From: Pseudomonadota bacterium
GTDB taxonomy: Bacteria > Desulfobacterota > Desulfovibrionia > Desulfovibrionales > Desulfovibrionaceae
Length of the DNA stretch: 43,074 nt
Direction of reading: 5' to 3'
Assembly: GCA_023390395.1 (NCBI GenBank)
Contig: JAEWCY010000043.1
Span: 1 to 43,074 of the forward strand
Of this stretch, positions 1 to 10,821 are shown in pieces; position 1 is the stretch's first letter; each line of letters begins with the position of its first letter. Position numbers and translations under genes: made by a program. Under the pieces are notes generated by a model. The model saw only the letters and a program-made list of their open reading frames with translations. It did not search any database and was not told the origin of the DNA.

Positions 1-47
1 GGGTTCCCTCCCCCGGTCTTCCTCCTGCCTTCCCGGAGGGAACAGAC

Positions 48-1430
48 ATGTCCAGTAAAATGTGGGGCGGGCGGTTTGGCGAGGGGACCGGGGCCTTGAT
101 GGAGGCCTACAGCGAGTCCGTGTCCTACGACCGTCGCATGTACCGCCAGGATATCGCCGGTTCCAAGGCCCACGCCCGGATGCTGGCCAAGCGCGGCGTA
201 TTGGCGAACGACGAGGCCGATCGCATCGTGGCCGGGCTCGACCAGGTGCTCGACGAGATCGAATCCGGCGCCTTTCCCTGGCGTGCGGAATACGAAGACG
301 TCCACATGAACGTGGAGCAGCGCCTGACCGAGCTCATCGGCCCCCTGGGCGGCAAGCTCCACACCGGCCGCAGCCGCAACGACCAGGTGGCGCTCGATTT
401 CCGCCTCTACGTGGCCGAGAGCCTGGAGACCTGGGGGCGGCTGGCCCGTGAGCTGGTCGAGGTCTTCGTCAAGCGGGCCGAGGAGCACAAGGACACGCTC
501 CTGCCCGGCTGCACGCATCTCCAGCCGGCCCAGCCCGTGAGCCTGGCCCAACACCTGCTCGCCTATGCCTGGATGCTTAGGCGCGACTGCGAGCGCATGG
601 ACGACGCCTTGAAGCGCGTGCGCGTCTCGCCCCTTGGCGCGGCGGCCCTGGCCGGCACCACCTATCCCCTGGACCCGGGCATGGTGGCGCGCTGCGTGGG
701 TTTTTCCCACGCCTTCGCCAACAGCATGGACGCCGTGTCCGACCGGGATTTCGTGCTGGAATCACTTTTCGTCGCGTCCCTGGTCATGGCCCACCTGAGC
801 CGTTTTTGCGAGGAGATCATCCTCTGGGCCAACCCGCGCTTCGGCTTCGTGGCCCTGCCCGACGCCTACGCCACCGGGTCGAGCATCATGCCGCAGAAGA
901 AGAACCCCGACGCGGCCGAACTCATGCGCGGCCGGGTGGGGCGGGTCTACGGCGACCTCGTGAGCCTGCTTACGGTGATCAAGGGCCTGCCGCTGACCTA
1001 CAACCGCGATTTGCAGGAAGACAAGGAGCCCTTTTTCGACGCCGACGACACGGTGCGGGCCAGCCTGCGGGTCATGGCCGGCATGCTCGGCGGGCTTGCC
1101 TTCCGGACCGAGCGCATGCGCGAGGCCCTGGGCCAGGGGTTCCTCAACGCCACGGAGCTGGCCGACTACCTGGCGGCCAGGGGCGTGCCCTTTCGCGAGG
1201 CGCACCACATCACCGGCCGAGCGGTGGCCTACGCCGAATCGGCGGGCAAGACCCTGGAGCAATTGACGCTGGAGGAATTGCGTGTATTTTCCCCGGCGAT
1301 GGAACAGGATGTTTTCGAGGCCCTGCGGTATGAAACCGCGGTGGCCCGGCGCAGCGGACCCGGCGGCACGGGTCCGGAATCCGTGACCACCCAGATGGCG
1401 GAACTCTCCCGATGGCTTCAAAAACGCTAA
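48..1430 (+). CDS. argH: Argininosuccinate lyase
   Basis: Cytosolic enzyme of arginine biosynthesis that splits argininosuccinate into arginine and fumarate. The 460-residue product has the usual family length. It opens with the ArgH-type MWGGRFGEG segment, has the TGRSRNDQVA segment near residue 107, and carries the fumarase/aspartase superfamily signature GSSIMPQKKN at residues 277-286, which includes the flexible catalytic-serine loop. The ATG at 48 follows a GGAGGG ribosome binding site with good spacing. The partner argG is not in the window and may lie upstream. The last 19 bases overlap the next gene, a sigma-54 activator, so the two are probably cotranscribed. Family assignment is very secure. 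Confidence 0.98.
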   Translation: MSSKMWGGRFGEGTGALMEAYSESVSYDRRMYRQDIAGSKAHARMLAKRGVLANDEADRIVAGLDQVLDEIESGAFPWRAEYEDVHMNVEQRLTELIGPLGGKLHTGRSRNDQVALDFRLYVAESLETWGRLARELVEVFVKRAEEHKDTLLPGCTHLQPAQPVSLAQHLLAYAWMLRRDCERMDDALKRVRVSPLGAAALAGTTYPLDPGMVARCVGFSHAFANSMDAVSDRDFVLESLFVASLVMAHLSRFCEEIILWANPRFGFVALPDAYATGSSIMPQKKNPDAAELMRGRVGRVYGDLVSLLTVIKGLPLTYNRDLQEDKEPFFDADDTVRASLRVMAGMLGGLAFRTERMREALGQGFLNATELADYLAARGVPFREAHHITGRAVAYAESAGKTLEQLTLEELRVFSPAMEQDVFEALRYETAVARRSGPGGTGPESVTTQMAELSRWLQKR

Positions 1431-2968
1431 ATCTCCAGCTTGCCTGCCTGTCGGCCATCAGCGGCGTCATCGACAAGGCCCTGGACCTCGAACAGTCGCT
1501 CCAGGACATTCTGCGCATCCTGGCCGAACAGCTCTCCATGAAGCGGGCCACCATCACCCTGGTGGACCGCTCCACGGGCAAGCTCGTGATCAGCGTTTCC
1601 CAGGGGCTTTCCGCCGAGGAGAAAAGCCGCGGCGTCTACGGCCTGGACGAGGGCGTCACCGGGCTCATCTTCCAGACCGCCCAGCCCTACGTCGTGCCGG
1701 ACATCCGCAAGGAGCCGCTTTTCCTCGACAAGACGCAGTCGCGCAAGATCGTGCGCGACCGCATCTCCTTCGTCGGCGTGCCCATCCTGCTCCACGGCCA
1801 GGCCATCGGCGTGCTCAACGTGGACCGGCTTTTCGGCGACGAGGTGGACTACGAGGAGGACGTGGCCTTTCTCACCGTCGTGGCCACGCTCATCGCCCAG
1901 TTCATGAGCCTCAACCAGAAGTTCGAGGCCAAGGTCGAGACCCTGCGCCGCGAGAACGTCTCCCTCAAGTACAAGCTCTCCCAGGAGACCCGGGGGCTTT
2001 ACATCGTCGGCAAGAGCCTGGCCATGGCCGAGGTGCAGCGCCAGATCGAAAAAGTCGCTCCGACGCGGGCCACGGTGCTGCTCCTTGGCGAATCCGGCAC
2101 AGGCAAGACGCTCATCGGCCGCATCATCCACGACCTGTCCGAGCGCAAGGATTTTCCCTTCATCAAGGTCAACTGCGCCTCGATCCCGGAGAACCTGCTG
2201 GAATCGGAGCTTTTCGGCTACGAGAAGGGGGCTTTCACCGGCGCGGACCAGACCAAGCCCGGCCGGTTCGAGGAGGCTAACAACGGCACGCTGTTCCTCG
2301 ACGAGATCGGCGAACTGCCGCTGGGCCTGCAAGCCAAGCTCCTGCGCGTGCTCCAGGACAAGGAGTTCGAGCGCCTGGGCAGCAACAAGACCCGCCAGGC
2401 CGACGTGCGCATCATCGCCGCCACCAACAAGGACCTGGCCGCCCTGGCCGAGGAGGGGGCGTTTCGGCCCGATCTTTACTACCGGCTCAACGTCTTCCCC
2501 CTCAACGCGCCGCCCCTGCGCGAACGCAAGGAAGACATTCCCTCGCTCATCATCCATTTCCTCAACAAGGTCTCCAAGGAATACGCCCGCAAGCTCACCT
2601 TCTCCACCGAGGCCCTGGCCGTGCTCAAGGAGTACGACTGGCCGGGCAACGTGCGCGAGATGGAAAACCTGGTCGAGCGCCTGGTGATCCTGGCCGAAAA
2701 CGAGCGCATCGACGCCGACCTCATCCGGCCCTACCTGACCATTCCTTCCCGGGAGGACGCCCTGTCCGGCGAGGGCGGGGAAGGGGAGGGCGCGCCGTCG
2801 CTCAAAAGCCTGGAGAAGTCCGTCATCATGGACGCCCTGCGCCGCAGCGGCGGCATCCAGCACCGGGCGGCCAAGGAGCTGGGCATCACCCCCCGCCAGA
2901 TGGGCTACCGGGTCAAGAAGTTCAATCTCGAGTCCCTGGTCGCGGTGCAGCGGGTGAAAAACCGCTGA
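1412..2968 (+). CDS. NifA-type sigma-54-dependent transcriptional activator (GAF-AAA+-HTH)
   Basis: Predicted enhancer-binding activator of sigma-54 RNA polymerase. It has 518 residues. An N-terminal GAF sensor domain spans about 20-165. The central AAA+ domain spans about 195-430, with Walker A GESGTGKT at 226-233 and the sigma-54 contact loop GAFTGA at 273-278. A Fis-type helix-turn-helix lies near 475-510. No receiver domain is present, so input probably comes through the GAF domain, as in NifA or NorR. The start ATG lies inside argH in another frame (19-base overlap), so it is likely translationally coupled. No nif or nor genes lie nearby, so the regulon cannot be named from this window. 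Confidence 0.93.
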   Translation: MASKTLNLQLACLSAISGVIDKALDLEQSLQDILRILAEQLSMKRATITLVDRSTGKLVISVSQGLSAEEKSRGVYGLDEGVTGLIFQTAQPYVVPDIRKEPLFLDKTQSRKIVRDRISFVGVPILLHGQAIGVLNVDRLFGDEVDYEEDVAFLTVVATLIAQFMSLNQKFEAKVETLRRENVSLKYKLSQETRGLYIVGKSLAMAEVQRQIEKVAPTRATVLLLGESGTGKTLIGRIIHDLSERKDFPFIKVNCASIPENLLESELFGYEKGAFTGADQTKPGRFEEANNGTLFLDEIGELPLGLQAKLLRVLQDKEFERLGSNKTRQADVRIIAATNKDLAALAEEGAFRPDLYYRLNVFPLNAPPLRERKEDIPSLIIHFLNKVSKEYARKLTFSTEALAVLKEYDWPGNVREMENLVERLVILAENERIDADLIRPYLTIPSREDALSGEGGEGEGAPSLKSLEKSVIMDALRRSGGIQHRAAKELGITPRQMGYRVKKFNLESLVAVQRVKNR

Positions 2969-3079
2969 CCGGCCGGCGCATCGCTTTCTTCCCTGTAAGA
3001 AAGTCCGCGCGCGCCCGCGCGCCTCGGGCCCGGCCCGGGGAGCCGTGCGGCGCGCCCTGGCCGGCCCCGGCCAAAGCCC

Positions 3080-3108
3080 TTGCGATCAGGGGCGAAACGG
3101 CTTATTCT
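3080..3108 (+). promoter_or_regulatory. Candidate sigma-70 promoter for carB
   Basis: TTGCGA at 3080-3085 and TATTCT at 3103-3108 are separated by 17 bases and each match four of six consensus positions. Transcription would start near 3115, giving a leader of about 44 bases before the carB ATG. The region just upstream (2969-3079) is GC-rich and shows no gene. Confidence 0.4.
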
Positions 3109-3158
3109 TTCCGGGTTCGAGACCCTTCCACGCCACCTTTTACCACCAGACGCACGCC

Positions 3159-6395
<3,237 letters not shown>

Positions 6396-6402
6396 TTCGC
6401 CT

Positions 6403-6432
6403 CCCTCGAAAATACGCAAGTATCGTCGAGGG
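6403..6432 (+). promoter_or_regulatory. RNA hairpin with GCAA tetraloop between carB and purF
   Basis: CCCTCGA (6403-6409) pairs with TCGAGGG (6426-6432). Inside it, after a two-by-two internal loop, ATAC pairs with GTAT around a GCAA (GNRA) tetraloop. It starts eight bases after the carB stop and is followed by AAAAGG rather than a T-run, so it is not a clear intrinsic terminator. It could stabilise carB mRNA or set the expression of purF. The rest of the 116-base gap shows no gene. Confidence 0.5.
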
Positions 6433-6511
6433 AAAAGGTTTCAGCAATGGCGGCCCCGCGCGTTCGTCTGGACGGAGCGCCGGGCCGCGACACGAGTTCG
6501 GGCGGCGCGTC

Positions 6512-7927
6512 ATGAAAAAGGAATATTGCGGTCTGTTCGGCATCTACGGCCACCCCGAGGCGGCGAGGATGGCCTACTTCGGCCTTTACGCCCTCCAGCA
6601 CCGGGGCCAGGAATCGGCCGGCATCGTCACCTGGGACGGCGGGCGTATCCGCGAGCAGCGCGGCATGGGCCTGGTGGCCGACGTCTTCTCCGAACGCCAC
6701 CTGGGCAAGGAGCTCAAGGGCTCGGTGGCCGTGGGGCACATCCGCTATTCCACCACCGGCGCGTCGCTTCTGCGCAACTGCCAGCCCTTCCTGGTGCGCT
6801 TCGGCGACTACCACCTGGCCATCGCCCACAACGGCAACCTGGTCAACACCATGGAGCTGCGGGCGGAGCTGGAGGCCACGGGCTCCATCTTCCAGACCAC
6901 CATCGACTCCGAGGTGTTCGTCCACCTCATCGCCAAGTTCCTCAACGGCAATTCCCTGGAAGAAGCCGTCATCAAGGCCTGCAACAAGGTCAAGGGCGCC
7001 TATTCCATCCTGCTTCTGGCCAACGACAAGATCATCGCCGTGCGCGACCCCCACGGCATCCGGCCGCTCATGCTCGGCCGCATGGGCGACGCCTACGTGC
7101 TGGCCTCCGAGACGTGCGCCTTCGACCTCATGGAGGCCGAGGCCATCCGCTCCGTGGCCCCGGGCGAGATGCTGGTCATCCAGGACCGCCGGCTCCAGTC
7201 CTACCGCATCTGCGACCCTCAGCCCGTGCGCCAGTGCATCTTCGAGCTCATCTATTTCGCCCGGCCGGATTCGGAAGTCTTCGGCGAGGTGGTCTACGAA
7301 CGGCGCAAGCAGATGGGCGCGACGCTGGCCGCCGAAGCCCCGGTGGACGCGGACTACGTCATGCCTTTCCCCGATTCCGGCTTCTACGCCGCCATCGGCT
7401 ATTCCCAGGCCTCGGGCCTGCCCTTCGAGATGAGCATGGTGCGCAACCACTACGTGGGCCGCACCTTCATCCAGCCCTCCCAGGACATGCGCGACTTCAG
7501 CGTCCGGGTGAAGCTCAACCCGGTCAAGAGCATGATCAAGGGCAAACGCATCCTCATCGTGGAGGACTCCATCGTGCGCGGCACCACCATCCGCACCCGG
7601 GTCAAACGGCTGCGGGAGCTCGGCGCGCGGGAGATCCACATGCGGGTGTCCTGTCCGCCCATCCGTTATCCTTGCTTCTACGGCATCGACTTCTCGTCCA
7701 AGGGCGAGCTCATCGCCGCCCACCAGAGCGTGGACGAGATCGCCAAGTTCATCGGCCTGGACAGCCTGCACTACCTGTCCGTCGAGGGGCTGCTCGAATC
7801 CGTGCGCGGCGCGGGCGAGGCCCCGCCGTACTGTCTGGCCTGCTTCGACGGCGAGTATGTCATCCAGCCCTGCGGCGAGGGGCTCAAGAACTGCCTGGAC
7901 GACGTCACGCTGGCTCTTTCCTGGTAG
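6512..7927 (+). CDS. purF: Amidophosphoribosyltransferase, iron-sulfur type
   Basis: First committed enzyme of purine synthesis, making phosphoribosylamine from PRPP and glutamine. It has 471 residues. The N-terminal Ntn-hydrolase glutaminase domain has its catalytic cysteine at position 6 (MKKEYCGLFG), so a five-residue propeptide must be removed, as in Bacillus PurF. The PRPP loop reads ILIVEDSIVRGTT. Four cysteines match the [4Fe-4S] ligands of the Bacillus enzyme: one in RQCIFELIYFARPDS, one in YPCFYGIDF and two in the C-terminal YCLACF. This distinguishes it from the clusterless E. coli type and fits an anaerobe. The next gene begins nine bases after its stop. Confidence 0.96.
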   Translation: MKKEYCGLFGIYGHPEAARMAYFGLYALQHRGQESAGIVTWDGGRIREQRGMGLVADVFSERHLGKELKGSVAVGHIRYSTTGASLLRNCQPFLVRFGDYHLAIAHNGNLVNTMELRAELEATGSIFQTTIDSEVFVHLIAKFLNGNSLEEAVIKACNKVKGAYSILLLANDKIIAVRDPHGIRPLMLGRMGDAYVLASETCAFDLMEAEAIRSVAPGEMLVIQDRRLQSYRICDPQPVRQCIFELIYFARPDSEVFGEVVYERRKQMGATLAAEAPVDADYVMPFPDSGFYAAIGYSQASGLPFEMSMVRNHYVGRTFIQPSQDMRDFSVRVKLNPVKSMIKGKRILIVEDSIVRGTTIRTRVKRLRELGAREIHMRVSCPPIRYPCFYGIDFSSKGELIAAHQSVDEIAKFIGLDSLHYLSVEGLLESVRGAGEAPPYCLACFDGEYVIQPCGEGLKNCLDDVTLALSW

Positions 7928-7936
7928 GAGGCGGCC

Positions 7937-8296
7937 ATGGGCTTGAATTTCAACATCGACGTGACCGGGGCCAAGGACAAGTCGCTGTCCAAGCTGCTGC
8001 TGTCCTCGGCCCGGCAGTTCCTGCGCGAATACGGCGAGGTGCTCGACCTCGTGCTCGATTCCACGGCCCGCAGCCTCAGCGTCGAGGTGCTGCCCGTGGG
8101 CGAGGACGATCCCATCCGGGTCACGGTGACCGGCTACGGCCTGTCCACGGACGGCTCCGGCCGGGGCTACCTGACCTTCGAGAAGATGACCTTCTCGCGC
8201 CAGTGGCTGACCCTGCTGGCCCAGCGCATCCTCTCCGACAAGCGCCTGCCCCTGCCGTCCGGCACGCCCATGGGGCTGTTGCAGACGCTGCTTTAG
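7937..8296 (+). CDS. Conserved hypothetical protein downstream of purF
   Basis: A 119-residue protein of no family I can name. It follows purF by nine bases with a GAGG ribosome binding site, so it is almost certainly cotranscribed. It has no membrane segment or signal peptide. The sequence alternates charged and hydrophobic residues (LSVEVLPVGEDDPIRVTVTGYGL) in a pattern that suggests a small alpha/beta fold, with a helix-rich C-terminus. Codon use matches its neighbours, so the frame looks genuine. It ends just before the convergent toxin gene. Function is unknown. Confidence 0.8.
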   Translation: MGLNFNIDVTGAKDKSLSKLLLSSARQFLREYGEVLDLVLDSTARSLSVEVLPVGEDDPIRVTVTGYGLSTDGSGRGYLTFEKMTFSRQWLTLLAQRILSDKRLPLPSGTPMGLLQTLL

Positions 8297-8318
8297 CCTC
8301 TCCCGCGAATCTGCGTCG

Positions 8319-8657
8319 CTACACGAGCTTGAGGTGGATGGCCAAGGCCTGATTCACTTTGGTCATGACGAACGCATCCAGCATGCCGAACCGTTTGAGC
8401 AGCCGCCTCTTGTCCAATGTCCTGATTTGATCCGCCTTCACTTTCGACGCCTTGGGCAGGCTGGCTGCGCCCATGCACAGGTAGACTTCAAAAGGATAAA
8501 TTTTTTCCGTATGTTGTGAAGTGATGGGGGCGATGGTCACGGTTCCGGCGAACTCATTGTTCTTGTCGTTGGAAACGATCAGTACCGGACGTGTCTTGGC
8601 CAATTCATGACCGACGACCGGATCGAGGCAGGCCAACCAGACTTCACCACGGCGCAT
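8319..8657 (-). CDS. mazF: MazF/PemK-family endoribonuclease toxin
   Basis: Toxin of a type II toxin-antitoxin pair, expected to cleave mRNA at short sequence motifs. The 112-residue product shows the family pattern: MRRGEVWLACLDP at the N-terminus, then TRPVLIVSNDKNN, then VTIAPITS, and later KASKVKADQIRTLDKRRL. The frame stays open upstream to 8756, but the ATG at 8657 gives the canonical MRRGEVW start and overlaps the antitoxin end by 14 bases. The pair is on the minus strand, convergent with the purF unit. Assignment to the family is firm; the cleavage specificity cannot be read from sequence. Confidence 0.93.
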   Translation of the reverse strand: MRRGEVWLACLDPVVGHELAKTRPVLIVSNDKNNEFAGTVTIAPITSQHTEKIYPFEVYLCMGAASLPKASKVKADQIRTLDKRRLLKRFGMLDAFVMTKVNQALAIHLKLV

Positions 8658-8904
8658 CGTCGTCTCCCCATCCTTCCAGGTCGACGGCTTCGAACTCCTG
8701 CGTAAGTTGAGCGCCCTCTTCTCGGCGTGCGGCATACCCTTCCCGCAATTCCGCATTCAAAGAGCGCTTTTTACGTCGCTCCAGGCACTCGCGCACGGCT
8801 TCGGCAATGAACGCGCTCTTGCCGCGCGGGCCGACGGCGTCGGCCAACTCGGCCACCAAGTCGGCGGGCAGGGTGACGTTTACACGTGTCAATTGTGATG
8901 GCAT
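8644..8904 (-). CDS. Ribbon-helix-helix antitoxin of the MazF-type toxin
   Basis: An 86-residue DNA-binding antitoxin. The N-terminus TRVNVTLPADLVAELADAVG forms the strand and first helix of a ribbon-helix-helix fold, followed by KSAFIAEAVRECLERR. The acidic C-terminal tail (EAVDLEGWGDDDAPW) would wrap the toxin. The frame is open far upstream, but the ATG at 8904 has a GAGAGG ribosome binding site eight bases before it and lies just after a good promoter. It is the first gene of the pair, and its end overlaps the toxin start, the usual order for stoichiometric control. Autorepression at the palindromes in its promoter is likely. Confidence 0.9.
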   Translation of the reverse strand: MPSQLTRVNVTLPADLVAELADAVGPRGKSAFIAEAVRECLERRKKRSLNAELREGYAARREEGAQLTQEFEAVDLEGWGDDDAPW

Positions 8905-8926
8905 GGTGAATCCTCTCTGATTGATC

Positions 8927-8955
8927 AGCATAAGGCCTCTTATGCGCATAGTCAA
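8927..8955 (-). promoter_or_regulatory. Toxin-antitoxin promoter with embedded operator palindromes
   Basis: On the minus strand TTGACT (8955-8950) and TATGCT (8932-8927) are 17 bases apart, a strong sigma-70 promoter with a start about 16 bases before the antitoxin ATG. The spacer holds two overlapping palindromes: CATAAG/CTTATG arms at 8929-8944 and the perfect TATGCGCATA at 8941-8950. They are ideally placed for autorepression. They also lie just upstream of the divergent arsR gene, so either regulator could bind here. Confidence 0.7.
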
Positions 8956-8980
8956 TGCGCCAAGGGCCACAAGGAGTCCC

Positions 8981-9322
8981 ATGCAACCCCATCCCATGGA
9001 CCTTGCCCGGCGGGCCAAGGTGTTCAAGGCCCTGGGCCACCCCAGCCGGCTGCTCATGGTCGAGGCCCTGGGGGCCGGCGAGAAATGCGTGTGCGAGCTG
9101 CGCGAGCTGGTCGGCTCGGACATCTCCACGATCTCCAAGCACCTGAGCGTCCTCAAGGAAGCCGGCATCGTCCAGGACGACCGGCGCGGCACGAACATCT
9201 ACTATTCCCTGCGCATGCAGTGCGTCACGGGTTTTTTGTCCTGCGTGCGACGGTTCTTCGACCAGCAACTTGAGGAACAATTCATGTATCTCGAAGACTT
9301 GCGAAAAAGCGTCAAGTCCTAG
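8981..9322 (+). CDS. ArsR/SmtB-family metalloregulator with Cys-Val-Cys motif
   Basis: A 113-residue winged-helix repressor. The family pattern is clear: RRAKVFKALGHPSRLLMVEAL, then the recognition helix STISKHLSVLKEAGIV, then the wing DDRRGTNIYYSLR. Cysteines 36 and 38 (EKCVCEL) lie where ArsR proteins bind As(III) or Sb(III), so metalloid sensing is plausible. Cysteines 81 and 88 could contribute further ligands. The frame is open from 8921, but the ATG at 8981 follows a perfect AAGGAG with four-base spacing. The downstream transporter and permease genes on the same strand are likely targets. The ligand is inferred, not shown. Confidence 0.93.
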   Translation: MQPHPMDLARRAKVFKALGHPSRLLMVEALGAGEKCVCELRELVGSDISTISKHLSVLKEAGIVQDDRRGTNIYYSLRMQCVTGFLSCVRRFFDQQLEEQFMYLEDLRKSVKS

Positions 9323-9345
9323 GCCGATTTTTCCGCTTGCCTTGC

Positions 9346-9373
9346 TCACACGGATTTTATAAATTCCGTGTGA
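9346..9373. promoter_or_regulatory. 28-bp near-perfect palindrome upstream of the MOT1 transporter
   Basis: TCACACGG (9346-9353) and CCGTGTGA (9366-9373) flank an AT-rich centre with TTTATAAA in the middle; only one symmetric base pair breaks the dyad. It overlaps a possible -10 element (TTGCCT at 9337 with TAAATT 17 bases later). It starts 23 bases after the arsR stop and ends 81 bases before the transporter ATG. The symmetry and position indicate an operator for a dimeric repressor. The regulator could be the adjacent ArsR protein or a molybdate/tungstate sensor encoded elsewhere. Confidence 0.65.
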
Positions 9374-9454
9374 ACGAAAGCCCCAAGAACCGGCCGGAGC
9401 GGCGACGCCTCCGAATCGGCGGCGGGGGAAACCGGACAACAAGGCAGGCGACCC

Positions 9455-10636
9455 ATGCAAGACACCACGCAAGGGGCAACAGCCCTGGCTTCCGAGGCGA
9501 GGCTGGAAACGTCCGTGAAGACGAAGAACCGCTACGACGCCATGGAGTGGGCCGGCGCGTTCGGCGACATCGGCACGCTTATCCCCTTCGTCGTGGCCTA
9601 CATCACGATTTTGGGCGTCGATCCCCTGGGGCTGCTCTTCATGTTCGGCATCTCCAAGATCGCCGCCGGCCTCTACTACAAGACGCCCATTCCCATCCAG
9701 CCCATGAAGGCCATCGGCGCGGCGGCCGTGGCCGGCGGCATAACGCCTGCGGCGCTTTTCGCCTCGGGCCTGACCACCGGCCTGTTCTGGCTCCTCATCG
9801 GGCTGACCGGCACCATCAAATACGTGGCCGCCCTGGCCACCAAGCCGGTGGTGCGCGGCATCATGCTCGGCCTTGGCATGTCCTTCGTGGTGGAAGGCAT
9901 CCACCGCATGGTGGCCTCGCCGACCCTGGCCGCCATCTGCCTGACCACCACCTTCCTGCTGCTGTCCAACCCGAAAATTCCCGCCATGTTCGTGCTGCTG
10001 CTCATCGGCGTCGTGGCGGCGCTGATCGGCAATCCGGAACTGCTCGGCGAGCTGACACAGGTCAGCGTCGGCTTCCGGCTGCCGGAATTCGGCCTGCACC
10101 AGATCAAGTGGGACGACGTCGTCACCGGCACGCTCCTTTTCACCCTGCCCCAGATACCGCTGACGCTCGGCAACGCCGTGGTGGCCATCGCCGCCGAGAA
10201 CAACGACCTGTTCCCGGACCGGCCCGTGACGGAAAAGACCATGTGCATAAGCCAGGGCGTCATGAACCTGGTGGCCCCGATGTTCGGCGGCGTGCCCATG
10301 TGCCACGGCGCGGGCGGCATGGCCGGCCACGTGCGCTTCGGGGCGCGCACCGGCGGCTCGCTGGTCATCCTCGGCAGCATCGTCATCGTCATCGCGCTTT
10401 TTTTCAGCCAGTCCGTGGCCGTGATCTTCAAGATGTTCCCGCCGGCGGTTCTCGGCGTCATCCTCTTCCTGGCCGGAGCCGAACTCGCCGTGACCGTGCG
10501 CGACATCGGCGCCAAGAAGTCCGAATTCTACGTCATGGTGGTGGTGGCCGGCTTCGCCATGTGGCACATGGGCGTGGCCTTCCTGGTCGGCGTCATCCTG
10601 GACAACGCCCTGCGTCGGGGCTGGATCAAGATCTAG
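9455..10636 (+). CDS. MOT1-family molybdate/sulfate transporter
   Basis: Integral membrane transporter of 393 residues with about ten predicted helices. It carries both motifs typical of the MOT1 branch of the SulP superfamily: EWAGAFGDIGTLIPFVVA at residues 31-48, and TPIPIQPMKAIGA at about 77-89. A third conserved stretch, CHGAGGMAGHVRFGART, lies near residue 285. MOT1 proteins take up molybdate; bacterial members may carry sulfate or related oxyanions, so the substrate is uncertain. The ATG follows an AGGCAGG site. A large palindrome precedes the gene and a strong terminator follows it, so it is probably a single-gene transcript. Confidence 0.88.
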   Translation: MQDTTQGATALASEARLETSVKTKNRYDAMEWAGAFGDIGTLIPFVVAYITILGVDPLGLLFMFGISKIAAGLYYKTPIPIQPMKAIGAAAVAGGITPAALFASGLTTGLFWLLIGLTGTIKYVAALATKPVVRGIMLGLGMSFVVEGIHRMVASPTLAAICLTTTFLLLSNPKIPAMFVLLLIGVVAALIGNPELLGELTQVSVGFRLPEFGLHQIKWDDVVTGTLLFTLPQIPLTLGNAVVAIAAENNDLFPDRPVTEKTMCISQGVMNLVAPMFGGVPMCHGAGGMAGHVRFGARTGGSLVILGSIVIVIALFFSQSVAVIFKMFPPAVLGVILFLAGAELAVTVRDIGAKKSEFYVMVVVAGFAMWHMGVAFLVGVILDNALRRGWIKI

Positions 10637-10664
10637 CGCCGTCCGAGCCTCTCGATTCCCCTTG

Positions 10665-10700
10665 CCGGGAGACGCGCGAACGCCGTCTCCCGGTTTTTTT
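10665..10700 (+). terminator. Intrinsic terminator after the MOT1 transporter
   Basis: CCGGGAGAC (10665-10673) pairs perfectly with GTCTCCCGG (10685-10693), followed directly by seven T residues. This is a textbook rho-independent terminator and separates the transporter from the permease unit. Confidence 0.93.
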
Positions 10701-10709
10701 GTCACCTTC

Positions 10710-10809
10710 ACATTCCGCAGTGGTTGGTGCCTTGGAATGTCTTGCCAGGCATTGGGAAAAAGCATATTTGGCTTTTTGACCAAACAAGAAATTCCGAGCG
10801 TGCCGGAAT
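10710..10809 (+). promoter_or_regulatory. Promoter region of the permease unit with three inverted repeats
   Basis: A candidate promoter has TTGCCA at 10742-10747 and TATTTG at 10765-10770, 17 bases apart. Around it lie three inverted repeats: ACATTCC/GGAATGT (10710-10716 and 10734-10740), AAAAAGC/GCTTTTT (10757-10763 and 10771-10777, spanning the -10 element), and ATTCCG/CGGAAT (10791-10796 and 10804-10809). The recurring ATTCC half-site also occurs in the palindrome before the MOT1 gene, so a common regulator is possible. Confidence 0.5.
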
Positions 10810-10821
10810 CGAGGGGAAACG

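Noticed and set aside
1412..2968. Calling the sigma-54 activator nifA
   Set aside because: The GAF-AAA-HTH layout fits, but no nitrogenase gene is nearby and many other activators share the layout.
2984..3003. CTTTCTT/AAGAAAG stem after the sigma-54 activator gene as a terminator
   Set aside because: The stem is only seven A/T-rich pairs and is followed by GC-rich sequence without a T-run.
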